Below are positions 22,167-33,972 of a DNA stretch of 64,000 bases, piece by piece. The notes under the pieces were generated by a model. That model saw only the letters and a list, made by a program, of their open reading frames with translations. It was not told the origin of the DNA and did no database searches. How positions within the stretch are numbered: the stretch's first letter is position 1; every line of letters begins with the position of its first letter. Made by a program: the position numbers and the translations under genes. This DNA comes from Viridothelium virens (taxonomy: Eukaryota > Ascomycota > Dothideomycetes > Trypetheliales > Trypetheliaceae): positions 1 through 64,000 of the forward strand of contig ML991773.1 in assembly GCA_010094025.1 (NCBI GenBank), in the 5' to 3' direction.

Positions 22167-24210
22167 TCTCGTACGGAATATATCGTTCCTCTTGATGGTA
22201 TTCGTTTAACTAGTTGATGTAAGTATATGAGTTTTGGATATATCGACTGGACGATCCTTACCGAGAAGGTAATCTAATCACGCGGCAAGGTGCTGCTGAT
22301 GGTCCTCTTGCTTATGGTTGTGGATGGTCTTGGGAAAGATGAGAGAAGTTGACGTTCAAATGTATGTGCAAGTGCTGACTTTTTGTATTAGATTGTTCAA
22401 ACTTCTATCCTATCGAGCCACCTGAGCGCTATTTGACTTCCACGAAAAGAAAGCCGTGCTCTTCGCTTTTGCCTCCACGAGCAGGTCTAGATCATGACAA
22501 TCAGTGGGATTGTCGATTCATCAGCGCCACAATAAGCTACCACATCTGTCGAGCTTGTCTAGACTGAGGCTTCGCGAAAGGCAAAACAACACACGGAGCG
22601 CTATACAAGATCAGCAACGGCAAGAAATTGGCCTCAGATCGCCACCGCGGTGATGTCTACACCACAGGCTCTAGTCTCTGCAAGGTCGAGGGAACGGTTG
22701 TACTCCAAACGCACACGGCCTGCGTCGCCCGATCTAAGAAACGACTGCAACCGATCATCGCTAGGAACGGTTTCCCCTGCATTGCTTTTACATGCAGTGA
22801 AGTCCAATAGTTCGCGAGACGAGACCCATTATGATGGTCTAGATGGCCTCCTGCCCGGAAAATTGTTCTTCATCTAGGAAGCAATAGCACTCATGACTTG
22901 CAGCCGTTCAAGGGTGAAATGCGGGGTTCTGGACAATGAGATCTTGCTTTGAGTGTGCCGGAAGATCGATTTAATCTAAGATTCATTAGCCTTTGGGTGC
23001 TAGCGCAACTCCAGATGCAGGGACACGCTTGGCTATAACGGCTGAAAATGCTTGAACACCAAACCACCGTGATGCATTTTATCCATGCACAGCGGTAGTC
23101 TCCGAAAAGCAAGTATATTTATACGTTATTCTTGGCACCCAATCACGCTGACCGTTTAAACCTAGTAATTGCATCTGCTGCCGCGGTAATGCTCACTTTC
23201 TGACAACCATAATGTCTTCGTATCAAAGAGCGCCGGTTTGTTCGCTCAATGCTGCAAAGACATGACCAAGCTCACATGCAGAGCAACCCAGTCGAAAGCT
23301 ATCATCCTATCTGGTTGATTCTCCACATTAGCTCAAGATTGTCTCCGACCCCAGCTAGCGTTGAGGGAATAAATCTACGTACACACACTCTCTCAAGCAT
23401 CTTAATCTATTCGTCGCTTCGGAACGACATAGATTAACTTCGCTATCAACATCCGGATGTACATTGCGGCCTTGCCAAGGAGTCTGGCCACAGTGTGCAT
23501 CAGGCAAGCAGTAGTGTTGATCCGGAACTGACCGACTTCACTACGGGTTCGCAAAGTAATGTAATTTTCCCGACAATGCCCACGAGCTTCTATCATTAGC
23601 ACTGTGTATATCACTAATTCTATGCAGGGACTTCATCTTGGATCTACGCCAGCATGTTGACGTCGATTTGCACAGGCATTTGTGGGCCAGCAGCATCATT
23701 CTGTGGAATGCAGCCCATTTGATCATGAAGGCGCGGCTGCCAGAAGAGCGTCCAAGCGCAGTATCACAGACTCTCAATACGAGTCAGACCATGTCTCCAA
23801 AAGCGGTGCAGGTATCAAAGGCTGTCAGTCTGCGTATATTGGGTCAATAGCTCGAATGGAGTTGACCGCGTGATACGGTAACGCCTCAGCGTTAAGCAGA
23901 TTACCAGAAAGCCACACCGCACTTGCTTCTTCAACCTGCTCCTAGTCAGACCACTTCGCTTTGTGGCACACGGTTTGAGATTGCTCGGATAGACTTACTG
24001 TATGGCCTGGGTCCAGAATAGACGTCTATATCGGAGTGAACAGACAGGCGAGGACTAGAGGAAGTGATGGATATTAGCTGATGGAGCGAATATAAAAGAG
24101 CGGGAGATGTCCATAGGGAATGAACAAAAACCGCTCTGTCAACAATCAGTCTTTCCTACCAAGAATCAGACTTCAAAGTCGTAGCCCTTTGTCATCTTCT
24201 CCCGTTCAAA
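22167..24210. other. long gene-poor region (2 kb)
   Basis: Between the Cys-rich secreted protein and the DUF4360 gene, which diverge. No open frame here shows a recognisable product. It could hold large condition-specific promoters or decayed sequence. The only clear signal is the TATA box near its right end. Confidence 0.4.
24091..24098 (+). promoter_or_regulatory. TATA box of the DUF4360 gene
   Basis: TATAAAAG lies 120 bp before the ATG at 24211, a normal distance for a strong, regulated fungal promoter. Confidence 0.55.
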
Positions 24211-24971
24211 ATGTTCATCACAGCTCTTCTTGCTCTACCAGCCCTTGCTGCGGCTCTGGTCCTTCCACCAGTCCCTGAGAACTCTGGCACAGCCCCCAAC
24301 GCGTCTCAAGTCCAAATTGAGAGCGTAAGACCATAACTTCCATTCAATTGATGGCAGCTCTGACCAAATGCATAGCTCACATATGGCGGGACTGGCTGCC
24401 CTCAAGGCACCGTCGCATCGGTCATCTCTGACGATCGCACCACCATGACGCTCATCTTCGACTCCTATGTTGCGTCCATGGGTTCAGGCATCGCGATCAC
24501 CGAAAACCGCAAGAACTGTCAGCTCAACATCAACTTGCAATACCCGGGTGGCTTCCAATACTCTATCTTCTCGGCTGACTACCGTGGCTTTGCTGAACTT
24601 GATGCTGGTGTCAACGGTACTCAGCAGAGCACCTACTATTTCTCTGGCCAAACTGCTCAGGTATGAACTCTGCTCAGCGCGCCCAGTCACTGCCCTCTCC
24701 ATGACAATTCTCGCGGTACTCATGCGATGTACAGGTGTCCACTCAGTCTAACTTTATCGGTCCGATGGACGGGGATTACCTTGTTCATGACCAGGCCCAG
24801 AGCATTTCCACCATCTGGTCACCGTGCGGTGCCAATGGTGCACTGAACATCAACTCTCAAGTGCGCGTTGCTGGAAGCAAGTCAACCTTAAACGGTCTTA
24901 TGACTACGGACAGTGTGGATACCAAATTCACGCAGATTGTTTACTTCAACTGGCAGACTTGCACGCACTGA
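24211..24971 (+). CDS. secreted DUF4360 protein
   Basis: Exons 24211-24324, 24376-24660 and 24735-24971 encode 211 aa. Residues 1-16 (MFITALLALPALAAAL) are a signal peptide. The mature protein starts its DUF4360 domain with LTYGGTGCPQGTVA, followed by RTTMTLIFDSYVASMG, NRKNCQLNINLQYPGGFQYS, ADYRGFAELDAGV and, after intron 2, GPMDGDYLVHDQ, TIWSPCGANGALNINSQVRV and the ending YFNWQTC. DUF4360 proteins are extracellular beta-rich proteins common in ascomycetes, often expressed on plant or fungal surfaces; function is unknown. Four cysteines in the mature domain fit two disulfides. The gene has its own TATA box and sits between two other small secreted genes. Confidence 0.9.
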
Positions 24972-25330
24972 TCTTCAACGCGAAATGTGTAGTGAGAAAT
25001 GGCTAAATCTTGCTTTTCGAATCTTGAACATGTATCTGACTCTGTAGCAATGGAGATCTTGGGCCGCAAAGTGAAGTTCAGTTCCCTGGGATGGCGATTG
25101 AGCTGTAGATAGCATAGCACTGATTATATATTACATTATCGATCCCTAGTTGGACTTCTGCTATGAACCGATCATCTGCACTCACTTGGGCTGCTTAGCG
25201 GCAATGACATTTCCCAACTAGAAAAACTCCAAAGGGAATTTCTGGAGTATCGATGTTTAGCCACCCAGCTTTCTAGACTTCGTGCTATCTTCGCGATTCG
25301 AAGAACGAGAATTTTGACGACGAGACATCT
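24972..25330. other. intergenic region (convergent 3' ends)
   Basis: Lies between the 3' ends of the DUF4360 and hydrophobin genes. Nothing else seen. Confidence 0.4.
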
Positions 25331-25770
25331 TCAACAGTCACCAAATTTGTCCAAGATGTTAGTGCAATTTTCGGGTCCGCCCTCGCAGTCGCCCGGTGGT
25401 TTCGAGCAGAAGAGCCCCACCACTGGCGCCAACCTCGTCACCTGACAACAGGTATAAGTGCCCACACATCCGGTGTCGGGGTCAATTGGCGCATCGGCTG
25501 CATGAAAAACAGAGATTAGCTGCCGTCGTTCCCTTTTTCAAAAATTCTTGTAACAGAAGATATGTCGTTTCACTCACTCCCAATACAATTGACGTCTTCT
25601 GGAGTCAGATTGTAGCATGACACGTTGGCCAGCGTTTCGATTAGTGGAAGGTCGCCGGCAAGTGTCGATTGACAGCAGTAAAGAGTGCCGCCATCCGTAC
25701 ACGTGGGTGGCTCCGGAGCAGCCCAAGCGAGTAAGAGCAGAGGCGTAATAAGCAGGAGGCTCTGAATCAT
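25331..25770 (-). CDS. class I-type hydrophobin with extra C-terminal cysteines
   Basis: Exons 25770-25578 and 25497-25331, joined across a GTGAGT...TGCAG intron, give 119 aa. MIQSLLLITPLLLLAWA is a signal peptide. The cysteine pattern is C-X7-CC-X18-C-X22-C-X5-CC-X12-C, which fits class I hydrophobin spacing and not class II. Beyond the eight canonical cysteines there is one extra Cys inside the C4-C5 loop (VNCIG) and three in a tail after C8 (GDCEGG, ENCTN and the final DC), making twelve. Hydrophobins self-assemble into amphipathic layers at air-water or wall surfaces of spores and hyphae. The extra pairs might make additional disulfides. Only the spliced model shows the full pattern; exon 1 alone reads as a short Cys peptide. 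Confidence 0.8.
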
Positions 25771-27305
25771 GTTTGGACCTAGTAGATCTTCGGTGTCGCT
25801 GCCGTAGATGGAAGGCTGTCACGTTATTGAATGTATGACTCAATGGCATAAGGCTGGAACTTACATCTATTTGTATGCCAGCCCCGCCCACCGGTAACCC
25901 AGTGGTAAGCAAAGTGCAAATTATTGGTACTCCTTTTGCAGCTCGAAACCTGAGCAACGTCTTCAGACGCTTTTAAAGAGCGTTCGGGTCAAGGGGATTT
26001 ATTGCTTTGTCCGCCATCTTCGGCCAATAGCCGATCCCAGTCAGGGGCATTCTCGAGATGCTCAAAGGAGCCTGTAAAGAAAATACGGCTTTTGGTTAGG
26101 GAACGCACCTCAAGTACCTCCATAAGGCTTCCGACCGAACCGTCTCATTAAACCATATCCACAAGAGGTAACGGACTCGTACTTGTCTAGAGGTCAGTTC
26201 CCTATACTTCGCCCGCTTGAGCCCAATCTTACCTACATGTACCCAACCTACCAATATTATGACCACATGGACTCAGAAATCTTGGAGGCGACTAGGTGAG
26301 TCGGGCAATCGCCGAACCGGGATCTTCAAATTAACTCCTATAAAGGTAAGTCTACTACCCGCTTAGGAAACGCTCGGCGCGATCCCAAATAACGAAACAA
26401 CGTACTCCTGGCAGGCCTCCGATTATCACGTGTTCATTCATACTGAGAAAACTTGATCGTTCGGTTTTTTGAGAATCTGAAGTTTTGCGTTCTCCCGGGG
26501 CGACAAGGGCCATCCCTTTCACAAAGCACTCTCCGACCTCGCTGACATGTCTTGGGACTGTCTTCTAGAACACCACCGTGACCACTGCACCACTGTACCG
26601 CTCCCCCGCAACACTTAATATGCAAGTCGCTTGCGTCGGCTCGCAATCAGTGGTGGTTATCGCATCATATCTGCAGGGACCCTGCTGAACTTCAGGCCTT
26701 AAGTGGTATCCCCGATTCACAGAGCTCCTGATCGACAGGCAGCCCTGTCTTATCGCGGCCAGGATTGACTTTCACCCGGCGAGCTTCCCATTTCATGGCC
26801 TTGGCCCCTCTGCCGGCTGCAACGCGATAGGCTCGGCCTTGCGCCAGACACAGCATGATACTGGTGATACAACAGAGATACTATGATTGAGTGGAGTTGT
26901 CCACGATCTGTTCCTCGAATCCTCGAAGCACGAGGCAAAGCCGTCACCTCGTACGAGGGCAGAAAACTGTCTCTGGTCATGGCGCGAGCGAGAACAGACA
27001 GTGGCTGATGGACATGTTTCTACGGAGTATTTGCCACGCCGATGCGTTGCATAAACGTAGAAGACATGTACCGTGAGGTAGGTGGAGCTAGCGAGATCCA
27101 TCCACTGATTGCGTGAGATTCGCAGCCGATAAGCAATTTGCTGTAACGCTGTGTCGTCGTCGATGGCACCATGATCGCCTGGCTTGCTAGGTTCAGCAGT
27201 TGCTGGACTCACCATTATAAAGTAAGGTAATGAGTCCAGGTCCTACCTGGTCACTTGCTCTACGCCCACCGCGGGACCTGCATTGAATCTTCGAAACGGT
27301 GCACA
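25771..27305. other. gene-poor region (1.5 kb)
   Basis: Between the divergent hydrophobin and peptide transporter genes. Several short frames exist but none is recognisable. Confidence 0.4.
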
Positions 27306-29416
27306 ATGTGTAAGTTCTACCCCCTACATCTCTGTCGAATTGACATCCTCACATTGACTACAGCTGGCGCAACGGACGGTCAACTCACGGTTGAGTTTGT
27401 CGCTACCAGGCCACCGAAAGAGATCTTGGAGCCTCATGGTCGGAGCTCATTTGCCCTTCAAGATGGCGTTTCCACTTCACTGGACGCGAAGCGCCTCAGC
27501 GTCGACATGGAGGCGCTTGCCGAAGCAGATCGCCGCGAATCCGTCGTAGACAAGGAAAAATACCCAATTCCTACCGAGCAAGAGTTAAGCACTCTTCGCA
27601 AAGTGTCTGACGGAATCCCAACGGTAGCATGGCTGCTGTGCATAGTCGAGTTCAGTGAGCGAGCCTCATATTATGGCGTCCAGACGATTTTTTCGAATTT
27701 CATGGAGTATCCTTTGCCCAAGGGTAAGAAACTCACTGCTTATCTTGTAATTGGCCCGACTGATAACTTCCATAGGTGGTAATGGCGCCGGTGCACCTCC
27801 CAGAGGCAGCGAGGAGACTGCTGGTGCCCTTGGCAAGGGTCTTCAATTCTCCAATGCATTTGTCCTTCTCTTTCAATTCCTAGCTTATGTTGTGCCGATC
27901 TTTGGTGGTTGGTATGCCGACACGAGAATTGGGCGATACAAGACTATACTCATTGGGGTTTTGATATGCGGAATTGCCCATATTATCCTGATCTTCGGTG
28001 CCCTCCCCACAGTGCTCAAGGCGGGCCACGGTGTCGCTCCCTTCATCATCAGTCTGCTTGTTCTGGCCTTTGGGGCAGGTGTCTTCAAGCCAAATGTCGC
28101 GCCAACCCTAATCGATCAATATCAACACCAGCGTCCGTACACCAAAGTTCTCAAATCCGGAGAGAAAGTCTTAGTTGACCCCGAGACAACGGTTCAACGG
28201 ATAATGCTCATCTTCTATGGACTTATCAACGTTGGCGCCTTCTTCGCCATCGCTACGACCTACTCTGAAAAGAGAGTCGGATACTGGCTTGCCTTCCTCT
28301 TGCCTGGAATCATCTTCCTTCTGCTTCCTCTGCTCCTCGCTTATTTGAATAATAAACTTATCAAGTATCCCCCGAATGGCTCAGAACTTACGAAGACTTT
28401 TAAGATCATTAGCGTTTGCCTCAGAGAAAATAAGTTCAACCCGTTCAAGAAGGGATTCTGGGACGCAGCACGGCCTCACAAGATGGCCGAGAAGGGGAAG
28501 ACTGCCGATTGGAGTAATAAAATGGTGGACGATGTCCATCGCACCATCAAGGCCTGTGGTGTTTTCCTCTATTTTCCCGTCTGGTACTTGAATGACGGAG
28601 GCATTGGCAGTGTTTCAACAAATCAAGTATGCCAACCTTTTCTCTCTCCTCTGCGCATCGACTAACGCCATTCAGGGTTCTACTATGAGCACGAACGGTG
28701 CGCCAAATGACCTCCTGACCAATTTCAATCCTCTCACCATCATTGTCACGATTCCCATCCTCAGCCACATTGTATACCCCACTCTCCACAGGTATAACAT
28801 CAAGTTTGGCCGCATCGCGCGCATCACTTTCGGCTTTACTCTCGCCTGGATCTCCGGCGTCATTGGCGCTATTGTTCAATGGCGTGTCTACAAGACGAAC
28901 CCCTGCGGATACTATCCCACAGGCTGCGACATTGGAGACGGCGTCAGCACCCTCAATGTCTGGCTCCAAATCCCCAACATCGCCCTTGGCGCTATCAGCG
29001 AGTGCTTCTGCAACGTGACCGCCTATGAGCTCGCTTATGCGCGTTCCCCGCCCAATATGAAGGCCCTCGTTATGGCTCTCTTCCTCCTGATGAACGCCTT
29101 GTCTGCGGCGCTGGGAGAAATCCTCACGCCCGCAATTGTGGATCCTCACCTGATTTGGGTATGGGGCGGACCCGCTATCGCATTGTTCATTCAGACAGTC
29201 ATCTTCTGGTTCCGCTACAAGCATATGGATAGCGATGAGTTCATGCTTTATGAGGAAGAGGAGAATCGCAAGTACAATGCTATGGCGGAGCCACAGGCGG
29301 AGCCGGAGATCACACCGATTGATGAGAAGAGAGGAGAGGAGGAAATTGCCGAGGGGAAGGCGGGCGCTCCTGCTCCGGAAATCTCGTCTGCTGAGGAGGA
29401 GAAGAAGGCGGTTTGA
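27306..29416 (+). CDS. PTR2: proton-coupled di/tripeptide transporter (POT/PTR2 family)
   Basis: Exons 27306-27309, 27364-27723, 27776-28626 and 28676-29416 give 651 aa. The first exon is only four bases (ATGT), completing the second codon after splicing to give MSGATDGQL. A cytosolic N-terminus of about 90 residues precedes the POT signatures: EFSERASYYGVQTIFSNFM (the ExxER-type motif on TM1), FGGWYADTRIGRYKTI, FGAGVFKPNVAPTLIDQY and FYGLINVGAFFAI. About 12 membrane helices are visible; the tail is acidic. The protein imports di- and tripeptides at the plasma membrane with protons. An unspliced alternative reads in the same frame through intron 1 but would lengthen the N-terminus by an unlikely segment. 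Confidence 0.92.
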
Positions 29417-30990
29417 GCCCGTAGCTGCTGCGGCTGCCATTGCTTACGTAACAGCGAATACGCTGGAAACCTTGATAGCTAGTAGCCAGTGTCCACTTTC
29501 CTTGGACGGTTTTCAGACCGTCCTCCCTGTCGCGAGACAGATAATTATGGAATCACACTTCGCCGGCAGAACCAGAATTGCATCGTGCCTCTGATTAGCA
29601 AAATCCATTGCTTGTTGCTTGCGCGTAACCTTGGTCGCCGGGAGAAGGAATTGCTATTCGACTCAGAAGGAAGAGGGGCACCACCTCGAACTTGCCTTGA
29701 GGCGTTCAACTACGTTCAACGTTGATACTTAAAATCCATTCTGCGGAAAAAGAAAAATCTAGCTGTCCGATCGACGCGACCGCAGTGACATTGAGAACGA
29801 CAGCGATATCAATATCACTGCCGAAATCTCTTTAAAAGTAAGCTCCGTCACTGAATCATATTGGAATCAAATTACTCCAATTTAGACACGAGATAGGCGC
29901 ATGCATCTCATCGATTGATTATTCAAGGTGCCTTTCTCTGTAGCTGATTCTCTTCGTAAAGATGGCAAGACTACTCTTTCCTAAACGCGCAGAGCATTCC
30001 CCAACCTCAACAAGTCCAATGCAAATGCCCTTCCTGTTCATCCTCCACCGTTATCGACGGTGTATACCTCTCCCGCAGAACGACAGCACCACATCAGGCT
30101 TCCATTCATTTCTCAAGGGGCAATCCTCGGATCCTTCTTCGTTTAGGCAGCAAGTCCGACTGTAAATGCAGTAGACCCAGCGACAACTGCAACCAGGAAT
30201 GTTGGAACGGGCCATTTGTATCAGGCACATTGCAGACGTGGCTGGAAGGGCCAGCGGAGGGCTCCAAGATTTTTTAAGATACGGAATAGAAGTGGACCCA
30301 ATGATGTCTGTTGCTACTCGGTAGGGCGGTTTGCAGAGCGAATGTATACTTGAGGCGAGATCTTATATCCTGCATATTGCAAACGACGAAGCGAGATACT
30401 TGATTGCCGGCCGATAACGTGACGGCCATTTTGTTCCAAGCGACAACAGGACTTCTTAGTGGGAAACAGAAATGTGCAGTTGACGTCTTGGCGTAAAGTG
30501 CTTTTGCCGAGGATGATGCTGGCTGCAGTATTAACAGAAATGATACTTCAAGCGCCGGCGTTCATGACATACATAGAAAAAAAATGAAGATAAAATCTCC
30601 ATTAGAACTGCGCGTCTGCAAAACCCAGATCATCAAAGAGCTTCACCCGTCCATCTTTTTTGGAGAATAACGTCGAATTCTGCCAAAGAGGCTCTTCTCC
30701 TCATGATTACTTCGAGAGGATTCTGTAATCTCATCGAGTTTGCCTTCAGCAGAGCTTTCTCAGCCCCTGTATCAAAAATCCTCTTTTACAGTACCGTTGA
30801 GTAATAAAGGGCGACACTTCCGGACCGAAAAGATGAGATAGGGACGTTTTGTCCTGGTGCTCCGACAAATGGAGGCAACGGACATCGGTCTCTAGGGCGC
30901 AACTTCCTGATTTCGTCCACGGATCGTCAAATTTTGACCTCCTTGTTGATGCCCACTCGGATAAATAGTGGTCTGCTAGCAAATGCCTCG
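29417..30990. other. intergenic region (convergent 3' ends, 1.6 kb)
   Basis: Between the stops of the peptide transporter and the Zn2Cys6 regulator. A short plus-strand frame at 29962-30165 has no recognisable product. No repeat seen. Confidence 0.4.
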
Positions 30991-33501
30991 TTACATCCAA
31001 GACAGGTCATTTTGAGCATCAGCCCCATCTAAACTCCATAAATTGTCGGGCAACCAGTTGGACATGTCAACCTGATTGATCCATTCAAAAGACATATCGG
31101 CAGCCGGCGTTGGAACATTCTCCGAACCTCCCCAAGACCCGTTAGTGCCCGTGGCGCTGGGCGTCACGACGTTAGGAATGTTCTGGTCCCAAGGCGCGGA
31201 TTCTTGGGAGGCCAGGATCCTATAGTTGAGGGCTATGACTCTTTCGACCGCTTGCTGCTCGTAGTTGATAGTAGAGTCGTTTGAAATTACAGATTGCACC
31301 ATGCTGAGAGCCATGGCCACGATCCAGCACGGGAGAGATTTCTTGCCAAGGCGGACAAGGACTTCCTCCATCATCGACAAGCCTCTTTCTACAAGCGAAA
31401 CTACTGTTGAGGTGTGATGTTGCAAGACCATATCGTCTAAGATGTTTCAGTTTCAGAATGTTTTATTCAAGAGGGCAGCCGGTGACTTACTGTGAATTTG
31501 GGATAGGTAGGCATGATGACAGACGGTAAAGGCAGCGGAAAATACATCGTCCCGTCCAAGCATCATCACAATATGCCCGGATCCCGCAATGTCCGCATGT
31601 TGGTCGATAATCCTTGAAGCGGCATCAAAGCAAGCAACTCTTGAATAGGCTGTCCGGGGATTTTTATCAGTGCGACGAGCAAATGGATTGTGGATTAGAA
31701 GGAGGTATTGGCGAAGCGTTATATCAAAAAGTGCTTTCGCTAGTTTCGATGGTGGGCAGGTGCTATTTTCCGAGCCGTTTGTATGGTCCTTCCAGTCCGG
31801 AATTGCTTCTAGTTCTTGATGAAGGCTTTCGTCAAACCTCAAGACATCTTCGAAACTGATTTGAGCACCCAGGTCGTTTATTTGTGACGTCAGCCCAGTT
31901 CTCAGTGACAAACTTCGTTGGACAGCATGCAAAAAGGCTGATGGCGTAAAGTTTTCGCAAGGTTCGGATGGCAGAGGAATTTCGGACTTGTCCGTGAGAT
32001 CTTCATCTTTGAGATTCAATGGTGGAACACAGTCGAAAGAGAACCCTGACAGCGCAGATGGCATTCCTCTTTCCAACGAGGCTTGCAACTCCAATTCCAT
32101 GATTGTAGCCCACAGCCGTCGCCGCATCTCTTGCTCAAAGACCGATGCTCTCCCTCGAAGTAGGCTAGGCTCGCGATGGAATCCAGCTGACATAGCAAAT
32201 CGCAGCAATGTCCCGGTATCGGTCCAGGTCTCCTTTATCTTGATGTTGTTCATGCGTTTCGCAACAATTAATAAGCAATGACATTGAAATACCGTCAGGT
32301 TGAGATGCTTCTTGCTCTGCCTTTCCAACCAATGTTCGCATACCTTCGTCCAGTGTATGGCTTGTTCCCGAGGTACAGAGCTATCGATCGTATAATTGAT
32401 GGTTTCCTGGGCTGCTGCACATCGAACGGCAGCAATGGCAAGAATCATGATCACAATGAACCCCGAGCGGCCGCGAGTAGGGTCTTTCCAGAAATCTGTA
32501 TATTCTTCCCAGAACGAAGGCCCGTGGAGAACGTGGTACATTGTATCGAGTGTCTGGAAGTAATACTTCAAGTAATGGTGAACAGTCTCTTGATCAGGAA
32601 GCAAAGCAAGCAGGTCTGTATCATGAGTGCTTATGTTCGGCTCTACCGTTTTGCTCTTGCGTTTAGATTTGAGAGCTCGGAAGTCGTTCTGCAGGCGATA
32701 CAGGGACGGATACTTGTTGATTGCATCTTTCATGAAGGCGCGTGTCTCTGGAAACTGTTCAAATGAATGAGTTCTGAATACGGGCGATATGATATGTAAA
32801 CCCAATCCGATCAAAACGATCAGCAAGATATGAGGGTGAGGATGGGTAATAGTCCGATGGGCTTGATGAAAATATATACATACATGGACGAGGAGCGTCG
32901 CCAGATGGCTACTGCCGTAATATTGTGTCTGCAAAAGTCAGCGGTCTTTCATTTCTGTAGGAGTGTATAATGGTCTCACCTTGAATCCTTTCTTCCTAAA
33001 GATCATAGATTCTTGATCCGCTCTCCCTCGCAGCATGCTCATGAACTCTCGCTTAGTGGAATCAGCGGTTTTCGTATCGGCACTACTGACGGGGTTACTA
33101 GGAATATTGGGTTCGACTCGACCCGTCATAGGTGCCGGAGCCGTCGATTTCCCCTCTAGCATAGCAAGTCGGTGTTCCAGCTGTGCAATACGCTTCGTCT
33201 GGCCATTAGATCGGTCTGATGTTCCATTTAGGATAGGTTTCCCGGTCTTTGGGGCCAAACTTGCTCTAGCGGAGTGAATTTGAGCAGTTCCTGGGGTAAC
33301 AGTTTGTTCTTCATTTTCATTATCATTATCATCCTCTTCATCCTCATCATTCGACCCAGATCCGTAACGGCATGTGTCGGCATGACCAGCTTTCCTACAT
33401 CGAGAGCAAGCAGGATGTTCACGATCGCATTTCAGTTTGCGCCTTCGACAATCGTAGCACGAGAACGCTTTTCTCTTCCGTTTGGCAATTGGAGTTTCCA
33501 T
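30991..33501 (-). CDS. Zn(II)2Cys6 transcription factor with Fungal_trans domain
   Basis: Exons 33501-32980, 32928-32884, 32754-31491 and 31436-30991 encode 758 aa. The binuclear zinc cluster is near the N-terminus (about residues 15-46): FSCYDCRRRKLKCDREHPAC followed by SRCRKAGHADTC, after a basic KRKRK. An acidic low-complexity stretch (DEDEEDDNDNENEE) and a short leucine-rich linker (RIAQLEHRLAMLEGK) follow. The middle region has the regulatory domain hallmarks YYFQTLDTMYHVLHGPSFW and RRRLWATIMELELQASLERG. The C-terminus is Trp/Asp-rich and may activate transcription. Target genes are unknown; the adjacent FAH-family and peptide transporter genes are candidates only by proximity. The 45-nt exon 2 keeps the frame open. 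Confidence 0.9.
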
Positions 33502-33972
33502 TTCCAGAGCACAGACGACACTCGGCCGTATCACCTGAATACCAAATAACCCACAAACATCAAACCCTCATTGAGAACTTTGTCGCCCGCGCTCAGTCTC
33601 CAAAGAATCCAATGACAGTCGCCCGTCAAACAACTTGTAGGTTGCTAGCTGAGTTGTGAGCAATGCAATCTTACGGGTCGGAGTTCGGGATGCTGCGTCA
33701 GCCCCGCCGAAATACAAATCCTGGTCAGGACCAAACCTCTTCAGGAAAACAGCGACCGAGCGAGACTGGAGGAACCGGTGAAGAGCAATGTACACTAAAA
33801 GTGCAGATGGTTGAAAATTTTGAGAGAAATAGAATGAGAAATGAATGGCTTTTCTTCTGTCACCAAACTCGCAGCTGGCTTTTGGGTAAAAATTTAAGAT
33901 CCAATATCTTCGGTGGTACTCAGTGCTGGAAAGGAACTATTTACTACAGTTATTTGCGTTTTGCGATCCTAT
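33502..33972. other. intergenic region
   Basis: Promoter side of the Zn2Cys6 gene and 3' side of the FAH gene. No gene seen. Confidence 0.4.

Noticed and set aside
28547-29440. 297-codon minus-strand frame over the peptide transporter
   Set aside because: Antisense of conserved POT-family coding sequence; no family match of its own.
29962-30300. Possible small Cys-containing peptide (spacing C-X-C-X8-C-X4-C in one frame)
   Set aside because: Needs an unverified splice at 30144-30146, has no visible signal peptide, and stops soon after; likely chance.
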